A stretch of DNA of 14,587 nt from an uncultured Lachnospiraceae bacterium (GTDB taxonomy: Bacteria > Bacillota > Clostridia > Lachnospirales > Lachnospiraceae): positions 1 to 14,587 of the forward strand of contig CANRJU010000038.1 in NCBI GenBank assembly GCA_947631075.1. The letters are read 5' to 3'. This document shows positions 1 to 5,207 of the stretch, piece by piece. Made by a program: the position numbers and the translations under genes. The notes under the pieces are model-generated. The model was not told where the DNA came from, made no database searches, and saw nothing but the letters and a program-made list of their open reading frames with translations. How positions within the stretch are numbered: position 1 is the stretch's first letter; each line of letters starts with the position of its first letter.

Positions 1-613
1 CGCAGAGGTCCTGCAGGCCCGGTTTCAGGAAATTGTTCACCATCTCATTTTTCCGGGACTCCGGCTGAATAAACTCGGGGTGCTCCTCGATGTGCTTCAT
101 AAGGCGGTCCTGATATTTGCTCAGCTTTAGAAAATACGCCTCCTCCCGCGCGGGCTGGCACTCGCGCCCGCAGTCCGGGCACTTGCCGTCTACCAGCTGC
201 GAGGGCGTAAAAAAGGACTCGCAGGGCGTGCAGTACATTCCCTCGTAAAATCCCTTGTAAATATCGCCTTTATCATATAATTTTTTAAAAATCTTCTGTA
301 TCTGTTTTTCATGATCCGCGTCCGTCGTCCGGATAAAGCGGTCGTAAGATGTGTTCATCAGATCCCAGATCCGCCGAATCTCCGCGGACACCTCGTCCAC
401 GAACTCCTTAGGCGTCGTGCCCTGCTCGCCGGCCTTTAACTCGATCTTCTGCCCGTGCTCGTCCGTCCCGGTCTGAAAGCGCACGTCGTATCCCTGAAAG
501 CGCTTGTAGCGGGCAATGGCGTCCGCCAGCACGATCTCATAAGTATTCCCGATGTGCGGCTTGCCGGATGTGTAGGCAATAGCCGTCGTCAGGTAATAAG
601 GTTTCTTTTCCAT
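1..613 (-). CDS. metG: Methionyl-tRNA synthetase, N-terminal part (cut by window edge)
   Basis: This class I aminoacyl-tRNA synthetase charges tRNA-Met with methionine in the cytoplasm. Only the first 204 codons are present; the 3' end lies beyond position 1. The protein begins MEKKPYYLTTAIAY. It carries the class I HIGH signature as HIGN at residues 20-23, and the conserved TGTDEHGQKIE segment around residues 48-58. A zinc knuckle follows with CxxC pairs at Cys128/131 and Cys145/148, as in the zinc-containing bacterial form. The KMSKS region and anticodon domain are outside the window. The ATG at 611-613 has a GGAGGA ribosome binding site 5 nt upstream, which fixes the start. The gene is read from its own promoter at 740-768 through a leader of about 120 nt. 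I see no T-box motif in that leader. The identification is secure. Confidence 0.96.
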   Translation of the reverse strand, partial: MEKKPYYLTTAIAYTSGKPHIGNTYEIVLADAIARYKRFQGYDVRFQTGTDEHGQKIELKAGEQGTTPKEFVDEVSAEIRRIWDLMNTSYDRFIRTTDADHEKQIQKIFKKLYDKGDIYKGFYEGMYCTPCESFFTPSQLVDGKCPDCGRECQPAREEAYFLKLSKYQDRLMKHIEEHPEFIQPESRKNEMVNNFLKPGLQDLC

Positions 614-632
614 ACTATTCCTCCATTCCAGA

Positions 633-688
633 GCGCATGCGCGACGGGGCGACGAGAAATTCGCGAGTACGATTTCTCATCTGCCATT
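633..688. repeat. Copy A of a hairpin-rich interspersed element, inside the metG leader
   Basis: This segment opens with the perfect palindrome GCGCATGCGC (633-642). It continues with GCGACGGGGCGA and a hairpin whose arms are GAGAAAT and ATTTCTC, and ends with CTCATCTGCCATT. A second copy with the same order of blocks lies at 9267-9360 on the same strand. The shared blocks are GCGA[C/A]GGGGCGA, GAGAAA and ATTTCTCATCTGCCATT; the loop between the arms differs in sequence and length. Here the element lies antisense to metG and would be transcribed in its 5' leader. That two copies exist in the window is seen directly. Whether it is a genome-wide repeat is inference. Confidence 0.6.
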
Positions 689-739
689 CATAGCGAACCC
701 TGTCTGTTTTCCGCCATGCGGCTGTTTGACTATTTACCT

Positions 740-768
740 ATTTTATGGAAAAAATGCCGAAATGTCAA
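740..768 (-). promoter_or_regulatory. Sigma-A promoter of metG
   Basis: On the minus strand, TTGACA (768-763) is followed after exactly 17 bp by TAAAAT (745-740). The expected start of transcription is near 733, giving an untranslated leader of about 120 nt before metG. The promoter lies just downstream of the stop codon of the LytTR gene at 775, so metG has independent transcription. Confidence 0.75.
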
Positions 769-774
769 GATATT

Positions 775-1446
775 TCACCGCTCCTGGAAAAAGGCGTTGA
801 GCTCTTTGCCCCGCTCCCTGCTCACAGGAATCCGGACGCCGCCCTCCAGCACGCACTCCCCGCTGTCCATAGCGCGCAGATAATCCGTGTTCACCACATA
901 GCTGGCGTGCACTTTCTGAAAATTTTCAGGAACTTTTTTAATAAACTCCGCGATCGAGCTGTTGATGGTCACTACAACTCCCTCCGCGTCGTGAATCTTC
1001 AACTTTCTTCCGCGAATCTCCGCGTAATAAATTTTGCTCAGGGGAATCCGCCAGCGCTTTCCCTGCCCTGTACAGATGAAATAGCGCTGGTTCGTTCCCT
1101 GTTCTCCCAGAAGCTCCACTGCCTCCGGCAGTTCAGATTCCAGTTTGGACTGGGAGATCCAGTAGTCATGACCCTGTTTGTATAAAAAAGGAAGAATGTC
1201 GTATGTGTCACTGACTACGATCAACTGGCAGCAATTATAGATCTGCTCCATCTCTTTTAACAAATATCCCACCGTGCTTCCGGTGAAGATAACGCAGATG
1301 TCGCAGGCGAGGGATTTCTTCCTTAGACGTTTGCGTACTTCTTCTATATCCCAATAATGAATCCGGTAATCTCGTCGCTCCCGGAACATCTCCTCGATCT
1401 GGGCTTTGCTTTTTTCCCAGCGGTATCCACTTACAATGATATCCAT
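775..1446 (-). CDS. LytTR-family DNA-binding regulator with degenerate receiver domain
   Basis: This is a 223-residue cytoplasmic transcription regulator. Residues about 120-221 form a LytTR DNA-binding domain, shown by IPLSKIYYAEIRGRKLKI and the hallmark stretch KVHASYVVNTDYL at 178-190. Residues 1-115 look like a receiver fold, but the usual phospho-acceptor aspartate after the third strand is absent (CVIFTGS), and I find no convincing conserved lysine. Phosphorylation-independent control is therefore plausible. AAGGA lies 7 nt before the ATG at 1446. The gene has its own promoter at 1535-1563 and is divergent from a small XRE-type regulator. No histidine kinase is adjacent, so it is an orphan. 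The domain call is strong; target genes are unknown. Confidence 0.85.
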   Translation of the reverse strand: MDIIVSGYRWEKSKAQIEEMFRERRDYRIHYWDIEEVRKRLRKKSLACDICVIFTGSTVGYLLKEMEQIYNCCQLIVVSDTYDILPFLYKQGHDYWISQSKLESELPEAVELLGEQGTNQRYFICTGQGKRWRIPLSKIYYAEIRGRKLKIHDAEGVVVTINSSIAEFIKKVPENFQKVHASYVVNTDYLRAMDSGECVLEGGVRIPVSRERGKELNAFFQER

Positions 1447-1515
1447 CTCAAGTTCCTTTATCTTTCTTAAAGTTTATTACGTCCCCCGGACTCCCCTGAT
1501 CCGTCACGCACATTA

Positions 1516-1553
1516 ACCGTTTTTGGTCAATATCATTGTATACCGAATTTGGT
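1516..1553. promoter_or_regulatory. Two ACCGNNTTTGGT boxes, candidate operator
   Basis: Two 12-bp boxes, ACCGTTTTTGGT (1516-1527) and ACCGAATTTGGT (1542-1553), repeat with a start-to-start distance of 26 bp. They sit between a divergent LytTR gene and XRE gene and overlap the LytTR promoter. The ACCGTTT core resembles LytTR direct-repeat sites, while the ACC/GGT ends give each box dyad symmetry suited to an XRE dimer. Which regulator binds is inference. Confidence 0.4.
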
Positions 1554-1563
1554 TATTATTCAA
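1535..1563 (-). promoter_or_regulatory. Sigma-A promoter of the LytTR regulator gene
   Basis: On the minus strand, TTGAAT (1563-1558) is separated by 17 bp from TACAAT (1540-1535). Transcription should start near 1528, about 80 nt before the ATG. An imperfect palindrome, ACCGAATTTGGT (1542-1553), lies between the -35 and -10 boxes. A related 12-mer, ACCGTTTTTGGT (1516-1527), covers the expected start site. Confidence 0.65.
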
Positions 1564-1583
1564 GTGAAAGGTGTGATTTTTGA

Positions 1584-1787
1584 ATGATCGTGTATGACAG
1601 GCTATGGATTACCATGAAAAAAAAGGGAATCTCTCAGTACGCGTTGATTAAAAAATATCAAGTGAGTCCCGGACAAATCACCCGTATGAAACGGAATGAG
1701 AGCGTCAGCACCCACACGATCAGCATGTTCTGCGAAATTCTCGACTGCCGGGTAGAGGATATTATGGAATACCGTAAAAATACATAA
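1584..1787 (+). CDS. Small XRE/Cro-type helix-turn-helix regulator
   Basis: A 67-residue protein consisting almost entirely of one Cro/CI-type helix-turn-helix. Helix 1 is about residues 3-14. The turn-helix region is SQYALIKKYQVSPGQITRMKRN (about residues 17-38), followed by TISMFCEILDCRVEDIMEY, the typical fourth and fifth helices of the short YozG-like family. It should bind DNA as a dimer in the cytoplasm. An AAGGTG ribosome binding site lies about 10 nt before the ATG. It is divergent from the LytTR gene and followed, after an intergenic promoter, by nfo. No phage or plasmid genes are nearby, so it is probably a stand-alone chromosomal regulator. The family is well supported; its targets are unknown. 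Confidence 0.82.
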   Translation: MIVYDRLWITMKKKGISQYALIKKYQVSPGQITRMKRNESVSTHTISMFCEILDCRVEDIMEYRKNT

Positions 1788-1840
1788 TCCGCTTACCCGT
1801 CGCCATAATCGCTTCTATCGTCCCCCGCTTGGATCAGGGG

Positions 1841-1869
1841 TTGGCAATTCTGCGTTTCAGTGCTATAAT
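1841..1869 (+). promoter_or_regulatory. Sigma-A promoter of the leader ORF and nfo
   Basis: TTGGCA (1841-1846), a 17-bp spacer, and a perfect TATAAT (1864-1869). The expected start is near 1876, just upstream of the CGGAGG ribosome binding site of the leader ORF. nfo is therefore transcribed independently of the XRE gene. Confidence 0.8.
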
Positions 1870-1893
1870 CACCTTAAACACGGAGGATATTTG

Positions 1894-1989
1894 ATGGCGC
1901 TGAGAAACTGCATACGCAAACTGTGTTTACATTTTTTTCTATCGCCCCATCGCACAAATGCTCCGGAATGGAGGTATTTATGTTATTAA
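1894..1989 (+). CDS. Putative 31-residue leader peptide overlapping the nfo start
   Basis: An ATG at 1894 follows a strong CGGAGG ribosome binding site (1881-1886, 7-nt spacing) that is the first such site after the 1841-1869 promoter. The frame runs 31 codons, beginning MALRNCIRKLCLHFFL and ending at the TAA at 1987-1989, so it overlaps the nfo ATG (1980-1982) by ten bases in another frame. It contains three cysteines and is basic near its N-terminus. The arrangement fits translational coupling or a regulatory upstream ORF. The peptide itself matches nothing I recognise. It could be fortuitous, but the ribosome binding site is better than chance would normally give. Confidence 0.45.
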   Translation: MALRNCIRKLCLHFFLSPHRTNAPEWRYLCY

Positions 1990-2852
1990 TCGGTTCTCAC
2001 GTTGGCATGAACGGAAAAGATATGATGTTAAATTCTGTCAAGGAGGCGCTCTCTTACGGCGCCAATACTTTTATGCTGTACACCGGCGCGCCCCAGAACA
2101 CCCGCCGCAAGGAAATTGACGAGCTGAACATACCGGCGGCCCGTGAATTGATGGAAAAGGAGGGCATCCATCGCTTTGTGGTGCACGCCCCGTATATTAT
2201 CAACCTCGCTAACACCGTAAAGCCGGAGACCTTTGAGCTCGCCACGGAATTTCTCGCGAAGGAGATTGACCGCACGGCCGCTATGGGCTCGAATATTCTG
2301 GTGCTCCACCCCGGCTCCCACGTCGGCGCCGGCGAGGAGGCAGGCATCGCCCAGATCGTCAAGGGGCTGAACATGGTGCTGACGGCGGACACGCCCCTCT
2401 ACATAGCGCTGGAGACGATGGCCGGAAAGGGCAGCGAGATCGGCCGCACCTTTGAGGAGCTGAAGGCCATCTACGAGGGCTGCGAGCACCCGGAAAAGCT
2501 GCGCGTATGCTTCGACACCTGCCATGTGAGCGACGCGGGGTACGATATCGTGAACCACTACGAGGACGTCATGGAGGAGTTTGACCGGGTCATCGGCCTG
2601 GACCAGATCGCCGTTTTCCACATCAACGACAGCAAAAACGAGCGGGGCGCCCACAAGGACCGCCATGAGAACTTCGGAAAAGGCTTCCTGGGAACCGAGG
2701 CGCTCATGCGGGTCATCTCCGACCCCCGCTTCGAGGACGTCCCGAAAATACTGGAGACCCCCTACATCAAGGACGAGGCGGATCCCAAGAAATCCACGCC
2801 GCCCTATAAAGAGGAAATCGCCGCCATCCGAAAACTTTTTCAAGAGCAATAA
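1980..2852 (+). CDS. nfo: Endonuclease IV (AP endonuclease)
   Basis: This zinc-dependent apurinic/apyrimidinic endonuclease nicks DNA 5' of abasic sites in base-excision repair. Of the in-frame starts I chose the ATG at 1980: it has GGAGG 5-6 nt upstream and gives a normal 290-residue protein beginning MLLIGSHVGM. An upstream in-frame ATG at 1923 lacks such a site. The TIM-barrel metal ligands are all recognisable: His69 (VHAPY), His110 (LVLHPGSH), Glu145 (ALETMAGKG), Asp179 and His182 (CFDTCHVSDAGYD), His214 (VFHINDSK), Asp227 and His229 (KDRHENFGKG), and Glu259 (ILETPY). It is transcribed from the 1841-1869 promoter and preceded by an overlapping leader ORF. A hairpin with a T-run ends the unit. 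The identification is secure. Confidence 0.97.
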   Translation: MLLIGSHVGMNGKDMMLNSVKEALSYGANTFMLYTGAPQNTRRKEIDELNIPAARELMEKEGIHRFVVHAPYIINLANTVKPETFELATEFLAKEIDRTAAMGSNILVLHPGSHVGAGEEAGIAQIVKGLNMVLTADTPLYIALETMAGKGSEIGRTFEELKAIYEGCEHPEKLRVCFDTCHVSDAGYDIVNHYEDVMEEFDRVIGLDQIAVFHINDSKNERGAHKDRHENFGKGFLGTEALMRVISDPRFEDVPKILETPYIKDEADPKKSTPPYKEEIAAIRKLFQEQ

Positions 2853-2855
2853 AGC

Positions 2856-2952
2856 GGCTGTACTTACTGCCGTGGCTACATTGCCTTGGCTGTAATAACT
2901 GCCATTGCTGTACTGCCATGCTGCAATGCCGTGGCTGCCATGCTGTACTGGC
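2856..2952. repeat. Degenerate tandem repeat of TGCC(A/G)TGGCTGTA-like units
   Basis: Directly after the nfo stop, about 97 bp are built from imperfect units such as TGCCGTGGCTACA, TGCCTTGGCTGTAATAAC, TGCCATTGCTGTAC, TGCCATGCTGCAA and TGCCATGCTGTAC. Units are roughly 13-18 bp and differ by substitutions and small indels. No gene fits here. It looks like a decayed minisatellite between nfo and its terminator. Confidence 0.65.
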
Positions 2953-2960
2953 GATATTTC

Positions 2961-2994
2961 AAAATGTGTGACGCCTTCCCGTCACACATTTTTT
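2961..2994 (+). terminator. Rho-independent terminator of nfo (shared stem with the convergent gene)
   Basis: AAAATGTGTGACG (2961-2973) pairs perfectly over 13 bp with CGTCACACATTTT (2980-2992) around a 6-nt loop. On the plus strand the stem ends in a run of T (2989-2994), a good terminator for nfo. The stop codon of the convergent SpoVAF-like gene (2982-2984) lies inside the 3' arm, so the stem may also end that transcript, with a weaker T-tract. Confidence 0.85.
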
Positions 2995-4406
2995 ACATGG
3001 GGCAGGCTGACGCGGAAGAACCGTCGCAGAAACTGCTTGGCGTTAAAGGGAATAATCGGGTAAATATAGCTTTTCCCACTGATAGTGCGGTTGGTCACAA
3101 TCAGAACCAGCACAAGCGCGAGCCCTCCCACAAAGCCCCAGAGCCCCAGTCCCGCCGTGAGCAGAATCACTATAATTCTCATAAATTTCAAGGCGTAGCC
3201 CAGCTCCAGGCTCACCTGGGTATAATTCGCCACCGCCACAAAGGCCATATAGAGCATGATTTCAGAGTTGAACCACCCGGAGCTCACCGTGTAATCCCCC
3301 AGAATGATGCCCGCCACCACGCTCAGGGGCGTGCTCAGCATATTGGGGGTGTTGACCGAGGCGAGCTTCAGGCCGTCGATGGCAAATTCCAGTATCAGCA
3401 TTTGTATAAAAATGGGCACGTTAATGGGATCGTTGATCTGGATAAACGAGAGCCATTCGGGCAGCCACTCCGGGTTGTCAATCAGAAGCAGAAACAGCGG
3501 CGTCAGAAATATTGCCATCACATTGATCACAAACCGCGAGAGCCGCAGATACGTCCCCGTCACCGGCGGAAAATAGTAGTCGTCCGCGTCCTCCACAATA
3601 TCAAAGACCGACGTGGGCAGAATCATAGCCGAGGGGGAATTGTCCACCAGAATGGCGACGCTCCCCTCCAGTATGCTGGCCGCCGTCGTGTCCGGCCTCT
3701 CCGTAAACTTGAACTTGGGAAAGGGATTGAACCACCTGTGCTTGTAAAGACACTCTGCCAGGCTCTGCTGGTTCATGGACAGGGAATCAATGTCAATGGC
3801 GTCAATCCTCTCCCGGATATCCTGTAACATCTCCGGCTCCACCCGTTTTCCCATGTAGGCGATGACGACGTCCGTGCGGGAACTTTTTCCTACCGTGTGC
3901 ATCTCCATCACCAAATCCTCCGACCGGATCCGCCGCCGAATCAGCGCCGTATTGAAAACGACCGTCTCCACGAACCCGTCCCGCGAGCCCCGCATGACCT
4001 TGTCCTTTTCCGGCTCGTCCACGCTCCTCGCGGGATAGGTCCGGAAATCCATCGCCAGAAACTCCGTGTACCCGTCCACGATCAGCACCGGCACGCCGGA
4101 GAGCACCCGCTTGAGAAAATCCTCCTTCGTCCGAATCAGATCAATTTCCCCGTAGGGCAATTTCCCCTTGAGAAAATCATGCGCCGTGTCCGGCATTTCC
4201 GTCGGTTCTATTTTATAAAGAAATTCTAATACCTTCTCCATAACTTCATCTTTGCAGAAACCATCAATAAAGTAAAAACAAGCCTTTTTGCCACCAATCG
4301 TCACCACCCGATACAGAAGGTCGAAGCTCTTGTCCACCTGCAAAAGCTCGTCGATCCATTTTTTATTTTTTTCAAAATCCCTTGAAAACTCTGATTGTTC
4401 CGCCAT
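2982..4406 (-). CDS. SpoVAF-like GerA-family spore germination membrane protein
   Basis: A 474-residue protein of the GerA/SpoVAF family, which sits in the inner spore membrane and takes part in germination. The N-terminal half (1-285) is soluble. It carries the family signature DEPEKDKVMRGSRDGFVETV (130-149) and NTALIRRRIR, then NPFPKFKFTERPD (227-239) and the LEGSVAILVDNSPSAMILPT region. The C-terminal half has about five hydrophobic segments between residues 290 and 440. The pattern is closer to SpoVAF than to receptor GerAA subunits, but I cannot prove orthology. No other spoVA or gerA genes are adjacent, so it is a detached copy. GGGAGG precedes the ATG at 4406. Expression in the forespore would be expected, but I could not find a convincing sigma-G promoter. 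Confidence 0.85.
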   Translation of the reverse strand: MAEQSEFSRDFEKNKKWIDELLQVDKSFDLLYRVVTIGGKKACFYFIDGFCKDEVMEKVLEFLYKIEPTEMPDTAHDFLKGKLPYGEIDLIRTKEDFLKRVLSGVPVLIVDGYTEFLAMDFRTYPARSVDEPEKDKVMRGSRDGFVETVVFNTALIRRRIRSEDLVMEMHTVGKSSRTDVVIAYMGKRVEPEMLQDIRERIDAIDIDSLSMNQQSLAECLYKHRWFNPFPKFKFTERPDTTAASILEGSVAILVDNSPSAMILPTSVFDIVEDADDYYFPPVTGTYLRLSRFVINVMAIFLTPLFLLLIDNPEWLPEWLSFIQINDPINVPIFIQMLILEFAIDGLKLASVNTPNMLSTPLSVVAGIILGDYTVSSGWFNSEIMLYMAFVAVANYTQVSLELGYALKFMRIIVILLTAGLGLWGFVGGLALVLVLIVTNRTISGKSYIYPIIPFNAKQFLRRFFRVSLPHVKNV

Positions 4407-4433
4407 ACGCGCCTCCCATTTTTACCTATAGGG

Positions 4434-4463
4434 TTGACAAAAAACCCGTTTTCTATGTACAAT
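4434..4463 (+). promoter_or_regulatory. Sigma-A promoter of the DUF4250/GNAT unit with inverted repeat at -35
   Basis: TTGACA (4434-4439), an 18-bp spacer, and TACAAT (4458-4463). The -35 box lies in an inverted repeat, GGGTT (4431-4435) with AACCC (4443-4447), which could be an operator. The expected start is near 4470, so the DUF4250 leader is about 70 nt. Confidence 0.65.
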
Positions 4464-4541
4464 ATGAGTAATTTATTGATATGGAGATAGTAAAGGCAAC
4501 ACATTTGGCCTTTAACAGCTTAACACTAGGAGGTGCTTTTT

Positions 4542-4718
4542 TTGGACATACCGCAGGATCCCGTAATCCTACTCAGTTATGTAAACACGAAGCTGCGCGA
4601 CCACTACGCCACGCTGGAGGAGTTCTGCGCGACGCACGACGTCAGCGAGACCGATCTGCGCCAGACTCTCTCCGAGATCGATTATCAGTATGACGAAATT
4701 ACAAATCAGTTTGTATAG
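4542..4718 (+). CDS. DUF4250 mini-protein
   Basis: A 58-residue protein starting at the TTG codon at 4542, read as MDIPQDPVILLSYVN. The strong AGGAGG at 4528-4533 sits 8 nt before the TTG. The alternative GTG at 4533 lies inside that ribosome binding site and cannot serve as the start. The sequence DPVILLSYVNTKLRDHY, followed by a short helix-rich part and the ending YQYDEITNQFV, matches the small DUF4250 family common in Clostridia as I recall it. The function is unknown. It has no signal peptide or membrane segment and is presumably cytoplasmic. A tandem 10-bp duplication (TTGTATAGAG twice, 4711-4730) spans the stop codon. The GNAT gene follows after about 50 bp and is probably cotranscribed. 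Confidence 0.82.
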   Translation: MDIPQDPVILLSYVNTKLRDHYATLEEFCATHDVSETDLRQTLSEIDYQYDEITNQFV

Positions 4719-4730
4719 AGTTGTATAGAG
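4711..4730. repeat. Tandem 10-bp duplication across the DUF4250 stop
   Basis: TTGTATAGAG occurs twice in direct succession (4711-4720 and 4721-4730). The first copy supplies the last valine codon and the TAG stop. It looks like a replication-slippage duplication. Confidence 0.85.
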
Positions 4731-4738
4731 CAAAATCT

Positions 4739-4754
4739 GCTGCCCCGCGGCAGC
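4739..4754 (+). other. Small hairpin before the GNAT gene
   Basis: GCTGCC (4739-4744) and GGCAGC (4749-4754) form a 6-bp GC-rich stem around a CCGC loop. It has no T-run, so it is not a standard terminator. It sits just upstream of the GNAT ribosome binding site and might affect its translation or stabilise mRNA. Confidence 0.45.
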
Positions 4755-4770
4755 GCAAGGGATGACCACG

Positions 4771-5196
4771 ATGAACGAGAACATAACCTTTACTCATGAA
4801 ATAACAATCGAAGATTATAACGACCTGCGCGCCAGCGTGGATTTTATCACCATCCAGCCCGACCGGGCGCGCACGGCCCTGCGCAACTCCCTCTACACTC
4901 TGATCGCGGTAGAGGACGGGAGGCCCGTCGGCATGGCGCGCGTCGTCGGCGACGGCGGATACGTCTATTTTGTCTGCGACGTCATCGTGCGCCCGGACCA
5001 CCAGTCCAAGGGGCTCGGCCGGCGAATCATCGAGCAGGTCTTAGCGTGGCTGGAGGACCAGGTATCCGAGGGCGAGACCATCATGGTGAACCTCATGTCC
5101 GCGATGAACAAGGAGCCCTTTTACGAAAAACTGGGCTTTCACAGGCGTCCCTTCGGCAATCACGGCTCCGGCATGAGCCGCTGGATTGGCAAATAG
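4771..5196 (+). CDS. GNAT-family N-acetyltransferase
   Basis: A 141-residue GCN5-related acetyltransferase that should transfer the acetyl group of acetyl-CoA to an unidentified amine. The acetyl-CoA loop (motif A) is VRPDHQSKGLGRRI at about residues 73-86, with the Q/R-x-x-G-x-G pattern, preceded by the VYFVCDVIV strand. NKEPFYEKLGFHRR (113-126) is the typical motif B. I chose the ATG at 4771 because AAGGG lies 9 nt upstream; the ATG at 4762 abuts that site and would add three residues. The gene follows DUF4250 on the same strand. Its stop is only 11 bp from the stop of the convergent permease gene. The substrate cannot be inferred from context. Confidence 0.9.
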   Translation: MNENITFTHEITIEDYNDLRASVDFITIQPDRARTALRNSLYTLIAVEDGRPVGMARVVGDGGYVYFVCDVIVRPDHQSKGLGRRIIEQVLAWLEDQVSEGETIMVNLMSAMNKEPFYEKLGFHRRPFGNHGSGMSRWIGK

Positions 5197-5207
5197 CGCC
5201 CGTCACA

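Noticed and set aside
455..1185. Plus-strand frames of 142 and 146 codons
   Set aside because: They run antisense to metG and the LytTR gene and show no coding features.
1819..1839. CCCC/GGGG pair as a terminator of the XRE gene
   Set aside because: Only a 4-bp stem with a 10-nt loop and no T-run, too weak to call.
2028..2849. 273-codon minus-strand open frame
   Set aside because: Fully antisense to nfo, whose catalytic residues are all intact; the frame is open only because nfo is GC-rich.
2886..3827. 313-codon plus-strand open frame
   Set aside because: It lies antisense to the SpoVAF-like gene, starts in the degenerate repeat without a ribosome binding site, and its protein is rich in His, Gln and Arg with no recognisable domain.
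4481..4693. 70-codon plus-strand frame before DUF4250
   Set aside because: No ribosome binding site, and it overlaps the clearly better DUF4250 frame, which has AGGAGG and a family match.
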